From NCBI RefSeq assembly GCF_014651995.1, contig NZ_BMXY01000005.1:62001-126000 (forward strand): DNA of 64,000 bases, read 5' to 3'. The first letter of the stretch is position 1. Each line of letters begins with the position of its first letter. The notes under the pieces are model-generated. The model did no database searches and was not told where the DNA came from. It saw nothing but the letters and a program-made list of their open reading frames with translations. Position numbers and translations under genes: made by a program. The stretch comes from Cognatilysobacter xinjiangensis. GTDB lineage: Bacteria > Pseudomonadota > Gammaproteobacteria > Xanthomonadales > Xanthomonadaceae. Shown one piece after another: positions 53,616 to 62,360 of the stretch.

Positions 53616-56612
53616 TCAGCAAACGTGTACGCCCGCCTGCCACGCCTGCACGGCCCGTAAGGTCCATGCCACCGTGAGCGACGCGTGCTGGCGCTCCGCT
53701 CCCGGTTCGGCCGTCGGATCGGCAATGCGAACGTCGATACGTGCCTCGTCCTTGGCGAGCCACGCGTCGAGCTGGCGTGCACTTGGTTCTTCGCGCACGC
53801 GTCGACCCGCCTGCGAATGTGGAACCCGGTACTCGAGCTTGAGCGCTGGGCCGAAGGCGCGGTCGAAATCATCACGAAGGACACGAGCCTGCTGGCCACG
53901 CAAGCGTGCCCATCCGTTCTTCGCCAAGTTCGATGCAAGCGTTTCGAATGCATGTGCGGCAACCGCCGTATTGGCCGTGAATCCAATATCGAGATGGCGA
54001 AGTAGGACACGCATGGCATTGCGCTGCACCAAGGTCGCAGGTTTCCCGGGCGCTTTCGCAAGCTCAGGTTGCTCAAGCGTCCAGGCAGGGCTGGGGACAT
54101 GTGCCGAGGACCTGGTCGAATCCCGTTGGGCGAGAATGTGCGCGTTGACGCCACGCTTCAGGGCCTGTCGCAGCATCCATCGAAGCCCCTCGCCGTCGGC
54201 AGGCCTCGTCTGCGTTGACTTGCCGAACAACGCGGATACCAAGCGCGCCTGCTGGTGATTCAGATCAGGAGCTGCGCTGCGAGACGCATCCGCTTCCCTC
54301 GTACGGCGCTGCCAAGGCCGGGCAGCAACGAGGACGGCATGCAGCATCAGGTCAAGGCCATGGACGTAGTGCCGGAGCGTCACCGCCTCTGAGTTGTGTC
54401 CCGCCGCTATGCCAACAATCGTGCCACGTCGGGCGCGACGTCCAACGTGTGCGAACACCGCCGCGTGAAAGGCATCGGCCTCGTCCTTCATGTCCTGGAT
54501 GAAAGCCGGCAGCGCTCGCCATGCAGCTTCGGGGAGGCCCTCATGCAGCACGCCCAGTACATTCCGCGTGCAGAACGCATGGCGAAGGTGGTGCAGGTGC
54601 AGTTGCTTGTCGCCCGTGACGTAACGGATCGCGCGCACGACGTGGTTTGGCAGCCGGTGGTTCGCAATGGCCGCGACGGGGGTAGCCAGGTCCTCTTCCT
54701 TCAGGAAAAGAAAGGAATGCGCAAGTTGTTGGCGGATATGGGCTGTTCGTCGCGCCTTCGATTCCGCTTCCGTAGCGTGCGGGCCCAACAACGCAGACGC
54801 GTTGCGGGCTTCGGACCGAATCCGCTCATGCTGCGGTTCGACCAGTCGAGACAAGGCCTTGCGCTCGTCAACCTCCAGCAGGCTCAAGGGAAGGCGCCGT
54901 CGCGCACTTGCCGTCTTCAGGCTGCGACTCGAGTTTGAACGGATCTCGAGATCACAGTCGGCATTGCCGCCGTAGACGTCGGCGAGCGTCAGCCCCAGGA
55001 TCTCCGCGCGCCGAAGCCCGAATCGATAGGCGAGCGTCAGGAACACCTGCGCCGCGAGCCGGTCCGGTTCGTCCAACGCCGGAACTCGGCCGAGGTATCG
55101 AAGCGCGTCCCGGTACTCCGGCTGGGTCAGGTGCCAAGCACTTACAGGCTGGGCACCTCCTGATGACACGCCGAGCTTCAAATCGGGAGCGATACGGTGA
55201 TCCTGTTTTACGCAGTACGCATGGAACCGTCGCAACAAGTTTCTCAAGCGACGCGCAACCTGCTCCGTCGGCGCCGTGTCCACAATCTCCTCGAACAGGT
55301 CGATGAGGTCTTCACCGCTCAACGCTTCAAGGCGCCGTGGCAGGATGCCGAGCAGGCGTGTACCGAGGGTCGACTGGTAGTACCGAAGCGTGGACAGCCG
55401 AGCGGGCTTGTATCCCTTTCGTGCGACGGCGAGCTCGCGTAGCCAGCCAACCAGCGCACGCCGCGTGCTCCCGAGCGGCTCCGCCGCCGCCAGGTCGTCG
55501 AGATCACTCAGAACGTCCGCACGCCGGGAATCCGGTCGAGAAAGGACAGTCCGCAAGCGAATGAGGAAGTCGTCCGCGTCCGCTGGAAATGCAACCGCGA
55601 GTTCTTCCTCGGGCTGTTCGTAGCGGGTCAGCGAGCTTTCCGATTCCACGCGGCGGCCCGCCTTTGCAGCCTTGGCCGGCGTTTCGCATCCAAGCAGCCG
55701 CCGCCATTGCACCTCGTCCCAGCTCGAAGCAATCACCGTACCCCGCGCGTATCCCGCGATCAGCGGAACGGAATCAAGCTGCACCTCCGCAGCGGTCGCG
55801 TGCATGAGGTGGTTCGCCCATCGCGCCGGCGGTCGTACATCGAAGGCCGCACACCAGAGTGCATCGAGCCCGGATCGCACGAGATGCGTGGCCCGCTTGC
55901 GGCCTTCACGGCGTCCATGCCCCTTGAGTTGCTGCTCTATGAATTCGCGCGTGACCGTCCAACTGGCGAGCGTCGCGGGGTCGAGAAATACACGGCGCGA
56001 CTGCGCCTGCCCGTTGGTTTCGGCATCAATGGTGACCCAGATCATCGTGTCCGTACCTGCGACCGGCACGTTCTCAGCCAATGCGCCTAGCGCTGCGGCG
56101 ATGAGCGGCATGCTGCACAGGCCCGATCGCGTGACCAGCAAGTAGGCCAGCATGCCGACACGCACCTGCGGCGTTGACGCGGAGGTCGCAAGATCCAGCA
56201 ACCGCGCATCGATCGCCTGTCGGTGCTCAAGGCCGAAGACCATGCCGTCGGGCAGCGGCGGCGGGCCTGGGACGACGGGTACCAGCAGACCGGCATCGGC
56301 GTTGCCCTCCGTATCGCGGTGCCGCTTCAGGCAAAGCTCGAGGACGTCGATCGCCTCGGCCACCTCCTCCGGGTCACGACTAGGCGCTGCTCCGCCCACT
56401 AGCCCTTCACGGGCAAGGTAGCTGAGCACGTAGTTACGTATGCGCTTTGGCGCGCAACTGTCTTCCGGCGCCGTCAGTACGCCACGCAATTCCGCCGCAT
56501 CAAGCTGGCGAAGCACATCCATGAGGAGCGTTCGCCCGCGCAGTGGAACGTCCTCCAGCTCACCAGGCAGGAGGGCCCACAGAGGTGCCATGTCATCGGA
56601 GTTGACCTTCAT
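53616..56612 (-). CDS. Giant tyrosine recombinase-like protein (998 residues)
   Basis: A very large site-specific recombinase. The catalytic region is in the middle: Arg in AYRFGLRRAEILGL near 530, HxxR in LHHLRHAFCTRN near 680, His in IVGIAAGHNSEA and Tyr in TLRHYVHGLD near 750. About 240 further residues follow the catalytic domain. The N-terminal 400 residues have no named domain. It overlaps the upstream 800-residue gene by 4 bases. Paired with it and a small third gene, it recalls the TnpA/TnpB/TnpC arrangement of Tn554-type elements. Confidence 0.85.
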   Translation of the reverse strand: MKVNSDDMAPLWALLPGELEDVPLRGRTLLMDVLRQLDAAELRGVLTAPEDSCAPKRIRNYVLSYLAREGLVGGAAPSRDPEEVAEAIDVLELCLKRHRDTEGNADAGLLVPVVPGPPPLPDGMVFGLEHRQAIDARLLDLATSASTPQVRVGMLAYLLVTRSGLCSMPLIAAALGALAENVPVAGTDTMIWVTIDAETNGQAQSRRVFLDPATLASWTVTREFIEQQLKGHGRREGRKRATHLVRSGLDALWCAAFDVRPPARWANHLMHATAAEVQLDSVPLIAGYARGTVIASSWDEVQWRRLLGCETPAKAAKAGRRVESESSLTRYEQPEEELAVAFPADADDFLIRLRTVLSRPDSRRADVLSDLDDLAAAEPLGSTRRALVGWLRELAVARKGYKPARLSTLRYYQSTLGTRLLGILPRRLEALSGEDLIDLFEEIVDTAPTEQVARRLRNLLRRFHAYCVKQDHRIAPDLKLGVSSGGAQPVSAWHLTQPEYRDALRYLGRVPALDEPDRLAAQVFLTLAYRFGLRRAEILGLTLADVYGGNADCDLEIRSNSSRSLKTASARRRLPLSLLEVDERKALSRLVEPQHERIRSEARNASALLGPHATEAESKARRTAHIRQQLAHSFLFLKEEDLATPVAAIANHRLPNHVVRAIRYVTGDKQLHLHHLRHAFCTRNVLGVLHEGLPEAAWRALPAFIQDMKDEADAFHAAVFAHVGRRARRGTIVGIAAGHNSEAVTLRHYVHGLDLMLHAVLVAARPWQRRTREADASRSAAPDLNHQQARLVSALFGKSTQTRPADGEGLRWMLRQALKRGVNAHILAQRDSTRSSAHVPSPAWTLEQPELAKAPGKPATLVQRNAMRVLLRHLDIGFTANTAVAAHAFETLASNLAKNGWARLRGQQARVLRDDFDRAFGPALKLEYRVPHSQAGRRVREEPSARQLDAWLAKDEARIDVRIADPTAEPGAERQHASLTVAWTLRAVQAWQAGVHVC

Positions 56613-59011
56613 GGCAGTGCCACGTACCCAACATTCGCGAGCAGCTGGCTGACTGGGCCTTCCGCCAGCTCACGCAACCGCCGTGTCGGATACAAGGACA
56701 GCGGGTCATGGGGGCTGAGGAACGCGCCCCAGTGGCCCATGAAAGCGTCCAGATCCTCAGCGTCGATCCCGTGATCGGCCAGGTAGGAGCGCGTGAAACG
56801 CCGCAATGCGTACGGCTTGAGCTCAAAGTCGCACTCAGCCATGCGACGGCCAAGCTCCGCAGCGGTGAAGGGCTGCGGATCCGGTTCATCCTGCGAGAGC
56901 ATGACGAAGGCGCCGGTCGACTCGCATGGCCTGATACCCAACGACAGCAATGCTCGTCCATAAAGCTGGAGCTGGCGCTTTACCACCGCTGGGATGAATA
57001 AGACACGCCGGTCATAGCGCGTCCCCTTCTCCGGCAGGACCATCAGGTGGTCCTCCAGATCGGCCTGCTGGATTGTCCGCAGCGCCAGGGGGCGTGCTGC
57101 GCCGGCAAGGTGAAACCCGATCATGGTGTAGGCGGTGAGCGCATTGGCACGCTCGACCCCAGCGCCTGCACGCACGCGTTGCGCCATGGCGGACACCAGC
57201 CCGACGATCGCCGCGAGCGTCGGGACGCGGCGCGCCCCGATGTGCGCGTCCGGCTGCCCGACAGGCATCTCGATGTCCTCCGCGAGGGGTCGCAGGGCGT
57301 CGCGGTAGTGCTGCAGGACCACACCGGTTCGCTGCACGGTGTAGTGGCTGACCGAGCGTGCGTGGGCGGTCGATTGATGTGTGACGTGGAGAGCCAACGC
57401 GAGATCACCGTTCGAGACCTCGAGCAGGCGGCGCGGCAACCAGCTTCGCAGCTGGCGAACGCTCGCCCACTTATTCCAGAGATACCCGCGCAACCACTCG
57501 TCCAGTTCCTCCCGGAATATCGGGCCCTCAGTCGATTGCGCTCGCGCAAGCCCCGACTTGGCGGTCGTTTCAGCGGCCACCCTGAAGAAGCCGAGGACAT
57601 CCGGCAAGTCCAGATACGGGCTCGTCCGTATTTCCTGCCCGTCAATCCAGTCGTCGTCACCAAACGCGGGCGGAGGCACCTCGATGCGCCATGTCCGCAG
57701 GCCCTGCAGGTACCAGACCCCGTCGCCGCGCGCATCCCGGGCGTCGGGCAGGGGTTCGTCCGCTCGAACGATGCGGATCTCCGACTCGAAGGCATCGCGG
57801 CCGGTGGCCAGCATTGCCAGGAGTACTTCATGCATGGGCGGCCGCAAACCATGCGTAGCTGGATCCAGAAGCGCGTCGCGCACGCGCTTCACCGCCCAAT
57901 CGACCAGTTGCGCCGCGCTGCAGGAAGGCATCGCCTGACTCCGCGCAATCACCCGGGTAAGACGTTTCGCCTCCAGGCGGCGATAACCGTATCGCTCCGC
58001 CTCCGCGCCCTCCGGGCCCGCGTCACCGCCCGGTGGCGCAGTCACCATCATCGCGAACACATGGCTTGGATCGATCGCCGGTTCGTCGTCCGTGCCGTTT
58101 CCATCGATCGCATACAGCTGCATCAGGCGCATCCCGTCGTCGAGCTCGTCGGTGGCCGTGTGCACGTGGCCGGTCGCGAGCCGGACGTTTCCGAACGGAA
58201 GCGTTCGCCGGGTTGTCCTGTAGGGCCGCGCCGGCGATTCCATGGAGGGCGCGCGGGGACCGACGACTTCCTCGTGCAACCGTCGGAAGGCGTCCAGGAC
58301 GGCAGTCCCGTTGCGCTGCTCCTCTCGTCCGGCGTCATCCGACGCCGGCTCCTCCGCGTGGCGCGCCGTGGCCTCGACCCGCGCTCCCAGCGTCGGATAG
58401 TTCCCAGCCAGCCGGAGCGTCAGCCACAGATAGGCCTGTTCGGAAAGGCGCCGAATCTGGACCGATGCCTGGCGGATCCGGCTGGCCGAGGGGCCACTTT
58501 CCGGCGTCGGCTGAAGACCGGTCAGAGCCCACCTTTCGTAGTGGCCAACAATGTCGTCGGCGCACCGACGCGCCTGCAGCACCAGAATGTTCAGTCCGAC
58601 CTGGTCGCTGATGACTTCATAAGCAGATCGCTCGGCAGCATTGGACGCCGGCTCCGGCTCGGTGAACAGATTGGCCCAGAACGGACACCATTGAAGGCAT
58701 TTGTGCCGGAGCGGATGCTCCTTCTGACCCGGCGTGCGCTCCATGGCCCTCATCACCGGATCGTCCGCCGACAACGTCCACGTCGCGACGGTCCGGTCGA
58801 CGACATCCATCGCACGCAGGAGCGCCGTCGTGTCCGTCCAGAAGTACTGACCCTGCCCCAGGAGTTCATCGAACGCCCGACCGTTTCGCGTGAGCAGCTC
58901 ACGCGTCCGCCTCAGGCCGTCGACGAGGTAGGCGAGGTCAGGTGGTACACCCAGAGTCGCGATGAGATTCGCGACCTGTTTCCTGACATCGTCGCCGCCG
59001 CTTTCGAGCAA
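56609..59011 (-). CDS. Large tyrosine recombinase-like protein (800 residues)
   Basis: The catalytic domain occupies the last 200 residues. LAGAARPLALRTIQ gives the first Arg, LPEKGTRYDRRVLFIP the Lys strand, LKPYALRRFTRSYLADHG the second Arg box, FMGHWGAFLSPHD the His, and PLSLYPTRRL the likely Tyr. The HxxR box has Tyr/Ala in place of the first His, as in some divergent recombinases. The first 600 residues are of unknown role. It is coupled to the giant recombinase gene. Confidence 0.82.
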   Translation of the reverse strand: MLESGGDDVRKQVANLIATLGVPPDLAYLVDGLRRTRELLTRNGRAFDELLGQGQYFWTDTTALLRAMDVVDRTVATWTLSADDPVMRAMERTPGQKEHPLRHKCLQWCPFWANLFTEPEPASNAAERSAYEVISDQVGLNILVLQARRCADDIVGHYERWALTGLQPTPESGPSASRIRQASVQIRRLSEQAYLWLTLRLAGNYPTLGARVEATARHAEEPASDDAGREEQRNGTAVLDAFRRLHEEVVGPRAPSMESPARPYRTTRRTLPFGNVRLATGHVHTATDELDDGMRLMQLYAIDGNGTDDEPAIDPSHVFAMMVTAPPGGDAGPEGAEAERYGYRRLEAKRLTRVIARSQAMPSCSAAQLVDWAVKRVRDALLDPATHGLRPPMHEVLLAMLATGRDAFESEIRIVRADEPLPDARDARGDGVWYLQGLRTWRIEVPPPAFGDDDWIDGQEIRTSPYLDLPDVLGFFRVAAETTAKSGLARAQSTEGPIFREELDEWLRGYLWNKWASVRQLRSWLPRRLLEVSNGDLALALHVTHQSTAHARSVSHYTVQRTGVVLQHYRDALRPLAEDIEMPVGQPDAHIGARRVPTLAAIVGLVSAMAQRVRAGAGVERANALTAYTMIGFHLAGAARPLALRTIQQADLEDHLMVLPEKGTRYDRRVLFIPAVVKRQLQLYGRALLSLGIRPCESTGAFVMLSQDEPDPQPFTAAELGRRMAECDFELKPYALRRFTRSYLADHGIDAEDLDAFMGHWGAFLSPHDPLSLYPTRRLRELAEGPVSQLLANVGYVALP

Positions 59012-59046
59012 CGTCGCATAGCGCGACAGATTTCGCGCCTTGGCGT

Positions 59047-59529
59047 TCAGGGGCGCTGACCCGCCGCAAGAAGCGGCATAACCCTCAATGCGTGGCGGCG
59101 CAGCTGGATCCCGAACTGCTTTCGCAGTCGTGCGCGGATCGCGCGGTCGGCCTTGTAGGTGGCCCGCTTCAAGCAGACGTCAACTGCCGTGCTTGCGTCG
59201 GCCGCTGTCAGACCCGCCGATTGCGTGTCTTTGCAGTAGATACAGGAGATGTGGGTCGCCGCCCATTCGCCCCGCGGTACGCAGGCACGCGCCAGCGCAA
59301 GCCCCTCCGCATTCGCGATCACCAGCCAGGATCGCTCTCCAGCACGCTGCACGACAGGAGGTGACATCGCCAGCTTCCAGCCAAGTACCGCAGCGGCGTC
59401 GCTGTCCTTCTTCGGAACAAAGGAAACGTCTTCAAAGGCCTGCCCTTTGGCCGGCGCCAAGTCACTAAGCAGGACATCCACATGCGCCACGCGACTACGT
59501 TCTGCTTGCATCAACTCCGAGATCGTCAC
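59047..59529 (-). CDS. Small protein of the recombinase operon
   Basis: A 160-residue protein starting at GTG 59529 and ending 35 bp before the 800-residue recombinase gene. It contains ISCIYCKDTQSAGLTAADAS and a basic C-terminus (RARLRKQFGIQLRRHALRV). I recognise no family. Its position suggests a third subunit like TnpC of Tn554. Confidence 0.7.
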   Translation of the reverse strand: MTISELMQAERSRVAHVDVLLSDLAPAKGQAFEDVSFVPKKDSDAAAVLGWKLAMSPPVVQRAGERSWLVIANAEGLALARACVPRGEWAATHISCIYCKDTQSAGLTAADASTAVDVCLKRATYKADRAIRARLRKQFGIQLRRHALRVMPLLAAGQRP

Positions 59530-59650
59530 GACTTGCGGCCAAGTTCTGCTGGAACGTCATAGATACGTTGCCATTCCCAGCAAGACAGAAGCGAATTTCT
59601 TGCGGACCTGTGACGATTTTCAAGTTATCCGACGGTGTATGGACCACTTT

Positions 59651-59727
59651 GGGCAACCATTTGCCCGAATGAGGGCTCCCCATCGTGCAAGTGCGCGATT
59701 TTGGCCACCGTGCACGCCCGCGTGCAC
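59651..59727. promoter_or_regulatory. Two perfect inverted repeats upstream of the recombinase operon
   Basis: GGGCAA-CCAT-TTGCCC is at 59651-59666 and GTGCACGC-CC-GCGTGCAC is at 59710-59727. They lie in the 222-bp gap between the recombinase operon and a small upstream gene. They could be operators, recombination sites or a terminator for the upstream gene. Confidence 0.5.
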
Positions 59728-59751
59728 GCGGAATTCGATCAGCCCACGTGG

Positions 59752-59970
59752 TCAGCGCGGGCGACCTTCTGCATCGAGCCGATCCGTGCTGACCAGCGTA
59801 TAGCCTCGATGGAAGAGGGCCGATGCCATAGCTCCCCATCCGCCGCGTCGCATCTCGCGCGCCGCGAATTTCCAGTACCGGACTCGCAGAGGAGCCCAAT
59901 AGCCGCGCACGGCCTCCCGCGCACCCTGCCTGAAACCCTTCGCGAATCCGACCCAAACGGCACCAATCAT
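59752..59970 (-). CDS. Small basic protein
   Basis: A 72-residue basic protein (MIGAVWVGFAKGFRQGAREA) with an amphipathic, weakly hydrophobic N-terminus. ATG 59970 is preferred because GGAGG lies 8 bases upstream. Function is unknown. Confidence 0.55.
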   Translation of the reverse strand: MIGAVWVGFAKGFRQGAREAVRGYWAPLRVRYWKFAAREMRRGGWGAMASALFHRGYTLVSTDRLDAEGRPR

Positions 59971-60090
59971 CTGCTTGACCTCCATCTATTGAATTGACTT
60001 GCACGGCCGCCCGTGGGGTGATCTGGCTGCAGTAGCGTCACGTCCTCGCGATCCAAGGCATTCGCAGACTCCCCTGCGATGCCATCACGA

Positions 60091-60288
60091 TCAATGGAAG
60101 ACCGCTTCGTCCGCCTCGTCGATGCACCCTGCACACAGCCAAATCCGGGACCTCGCCCCCGCCGGCAGCTCGATGTCCGCCAGCGCAACCGCCTCGTCAG
60201 CGCATGTGCCGCACTTCCATTTGGAATCGGCCCCGGGCTCCGACGCAAACCGGCCGCGTTTGGGGAAAGGAATGATGTTGGCGACCAT
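60091..60288 (-). CDS. Small zinc-finger-like protein
   Basis: A 65-residue protein with CGTC near 26 and CAGC near 52, a possible treble-clef or zinc-ribbon pair. The N-terminus NIIPFPKRGRF is common in small accessory proteins. ATG 60288 is preceded by AGGGTGA at a good distance. Confidence 0.65.
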   Translation of the reverse strand: MVANIIPFPKRGRFASEPGADSKWKCGTCADEAVALADIELPAGARSRIWLCAGCIDEADEAVFH

Positions 60289-60410
60289 GGATTCACCCTA
60301 TCGCATCGACGAGGTCGATCAAAAAAGTGTTCGACCCGCAGCATGTGCGGCTGACGTCTCACCCTTCAAGACCAGCGCTGCGCGATCCAATAGAAGACGC
60401 GAGCAAGCGT

Positions 60411-60436
60411 TTACGATAATCGTCTTGTTATCGTAA
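60411..60436. promoter_or_regulatory. Inverted repeat, possible operator
   Basis: TTACGATAA (60411-60419) and TTATCGTAA (60428-60436) form a perfect 9-bp dyad with an 8-base spacer. It is AT-rich in a GC-rich setting and lies upstream of the zinc-finger-like gene. Confidence 0.55.
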
Positions 60437-60519
60437 TTAGGCCGCGGTGGCCGGCTCGAAGAACTGGCCACCTTCGCCTGCGCGGCTCGCGCTGGCGGCA
60501 GGTGGCCGGCTGGGTGCAG

Positions 60520-60771
60520 TTATCCAACAGCGCCGCTAGAGATGCTTTCCAGATAGGCGAGGACATCTGGAGCCCGATTCCGGACGACGAGCTCGGCTGC
60601 CGTGAGCCCGTCGAAGACGCGTAGGGGCTCGCTGCAGATGAGCTCGACTGCACGGTTGCGGTCCCGCGTCAGAGCTTCAACCGCCTGCAACACCTCAATC
60701 AGGGCGGACCGATGCGCAAGGTCTTGGGTCAGCGCATCGAGTGCCGGCGGGAGGTCGGTCTTCAAAGACAT
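60520..60771 (-). CDS. Small protein with antitoxin-like C-terminus
   Basis: An 83-residue protein. The last part, FDGLTAAELVVRNRAPDVLAYL, resembles the C-terminal domain of MbcA/ParS/Xre antitoxins, but no toxin partner (RES domain) is seen next to it. ATG 60771 has AAGGG upstream. Confidence 0.6.
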   Translation of the reverse strand: MSLKTDLPPALDALTQDLAHRSALIEVLQAVEALTRDRNRAVELICSEPLRVFDGLTAAELVVRNRAPDVLAYLESISSGAVG

Positions 60772-60788
60772 TCTTTCGGCCCTTGGTA

Positions 60789-60804
60789 GCTAACATGGGT
60801 TAGC
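60789..60804. promoter_or_regulatory. Palindrome upstream of the antitoxin-like gene
   Basis: GCTAAC-ATGG-GTTAGC lies 18 bp upstream of the start codon. A further GCTAAC half-site occurs near 60865. It is a plausible autoregulatory operator. Confidence 0.5.
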
Positions 60805-61008
60805 GAAGAGTGCGGCATCGGCGTCTCACCCGGCGGACGAAGGGAAGCGACGCGTCATACGTTTGCTAACTCAACCCGCAATCGGCTTCCGAGCGACGCG
60901 GATAGTCTGGCCCCTACGGCTGTCGGATCCCAGGTCTTGCTGGCCGTCGGAAAGAGTTTCGACATACCTGTCAGGGGGGCCGATGGTTGGACCACCAAGC
61001 CCTCGGAG

Positions 61009-61149
61009 TTAGTCGTCGGCGTCTTGAGCAGCCTCTGCCATGCACGCGGCCGCAATGCAGTTACTGCGGATCGATGCGAGCGCTTGGAGCTGCCCCGCTG
61101 CCGCTTCCTCTACGGGCGGCTGGCCTTCGGTTGGGATCGCCCGCGCCAT
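61009..61149 (-). CDS. Small hypothetical protein
   Basis: A 46-residue frame from ATG 61149 with AAAGG upstream. It reads MARAIPTEGQPPVEEAAAGQ and then LQALASIRSNCIAAACMAEA. It is possibly real, by codon style and ribosome binding site only. Confidence 0.4.
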   Translation of the reverse strand: MARAIPTEGQPPVEEAAAGQLQALASIRSNCIAAACMAEAAQDADD

Positions 61150-61323
61150 GGTCGCGCCTTTCGGCCGGCTCGCCGGGTAGCAGCGGTCCGTAGAAAGACA
61201 GTCTCGGGACCGTAACGTAGAATGGTCGGGCCGAAGACGATTGGCCCGCCGGAGTGGCACGAAGGCGAGGCCCCAACGAAGCGGCACTTTGGGCCATCAG
61301 CGCATGCTGCCAGAGGGATCGGG

Positions 61324-61407
61324 GGTCTCTATAGAGACCGGTACGTCCAGATGTCTGGCTACCGCGGGCGCCGATCAAACCAGAGCCGCCTTTGGGCGGC
61401 TTTTTTA
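61324..61407 (+). ncRNA. Candidate small RNA ending in a strong terminator
   Basis: Three stems follow in series: GGTCTCTA/TAGAGACC (61324-61339, perfect palindrome), CCAGA-TG-TCTGG (about 61348-61359), and GCCGCC-TTTG-GGCGGC followed by TTTTTT. No gene upstream on this strand would use the terminator, so a structured RNA is possible. No promoter was identified with confidence. Confidence 0.4.
61385..61407 (+). terminator. Rho-independent terminator
   Basis: GCCGCC (61385-61390), TTTG, GGCGGC (61395-61400), then six T. It is the clearest intrinsic terminator of the island. Confidence 0.85.
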
Positions 61408-61729
61408 TTGGAATCGTCATGCAGCCGGCCGCGTGTTCCGCCCATACGGGTAGCCGGGGACAGAGTGACATGCCGATCCGCGCACCTGCGGAACCTGCTC
61501 CACGTCCTCTGTCTCGACAGCGTCACCCGCCCCCTACCCCGGTCGAGCTGAGTGCGCCGACGCCATTCCGGTGGGCCTTTCTCGCGTCGCCCGTCTGCAA
61601 GGCGTCGGCCGTTTTTCGATAGGCCGAACATGTGGACCCGACGCAGGCTTGTACTCAAAACCGTGTGCCACACACATAATGCGTTTGGTGGTTTGCTTTG
61701 GCGTTATTTAGCGTCGCCTCGACGGACGT

Positions 61730-61778
61730 GTTGATACGCAAAGCCTTTGATATCAACGCTTAACGTCACATCTGACGT
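61730..61778. repeat. Inverted repeats next to attR
   Basis: GTTGATA (61730-61736) pairs with TATCAAC (61751-61757), and ACGTCA-CATC-TGACGT is at 61763-61778. They lie within 80 bp of attR and may be arm-type binding sites for the recombinase. Confidence 0.5.
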
Positions 61779-61805
61779 ACTGCCGTCGCATAGGACAGAC
61801 GCAAC

Positions 61806-61860
61806 GTAGTGGCTTCCGAAGCCATTGGTCGGGGGTTCGAATCCCTCCAGGCGCGCCAAC
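61806..61860 (+). repeat. attR: 3' part of tRNA-Arg(CCG)
   Basis: The 55 bases are identical to 18066-18120 and represent the original chromosomal 3' end of the tRNA displaced by the insertion. The 5' half of the tRNA is missing here, so no tRNA is made from this copy. Confidence 0.93.
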
Positions 61861-62360
61861 CTCCTGTGACGGATCGGCGCGTGGCCTCCAGCCGGTCGTG
61901 AGAGCTTTCTCACGAACCCGGGCCTGGACGGGACCCGGCAGCTTTCGGGCATCGAATAACCGGATAGGGGTTTCGACGCCGTTACCGCAACCGAAGCGCG
62001 CGCCGCAGAACGGTGACTCAGCGCAGGGCGGCACGACCCCGACAGGCCTTGACGCCGATGTTTCCGGGCGCCCCACCTCGTGACCGCGTTGGCACCAATC
62101 AGGTGCGGCACGAATCGCACGCGATTGGACGCGTCTTGCCCGTCGAAAGGTCGCTCGACAAGTGCTGCCTAAGCGTTCCGACGGAAATGCACCTTCGTCA
62201 GCAGCATTGGACGGTAGGAACGACGGTATAGATCGTCGAGGACCCAATCGCGAACTCGGATTCCCTGAGGCGACGTCGTCCGGTTTCCGTCGTATGCGCG
62301 CTGGCCAGCCACTGGCGACACCGTCGCGAAGATGCCGTGTCCACTTGGTCGGACGCGGAG
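61861..62360. other. Intergenic stretch right of attR
   Basis: I find no gene I can support in these 500 bp. Open frames that read through the tRNA fragment are artefacts. The first bases (CTCCTGTGACGGATC) resemble the sequence after the intact tRNA at 18121 (TTCCTTGTGACAGATC). Confidence 0.5.

Larger units (their letters stand above)
18066..61860. mobile_element. Genomic island of about 43.8 kb in tRNA-Arg(CCG)
   Basis: The island is defined by the 55-bp direct repeats at both ends. It is rich in defence-like genes (DISARM-like, McrBC, Dcm, Vsr, helicases), has three full tyrosine recombinases plus one remnant, an IS1182 element, and no core housekeeping genes. Base composition falls visibly in 18-39 kb relative to the GC-rich flanks. 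No type IV secretion or replication genes were recognised, so self-transfer is doubtful; it may be mobilised in trans. Confidence 0.88.

Noticed and set aside
61704-62120. Minus-strand frame containing [13 protein letters not shown]
   Set aside because: This peptide is the well-known translation of a tRNA sequence and comes from the attR fragment; the same applies near 18033-18857.
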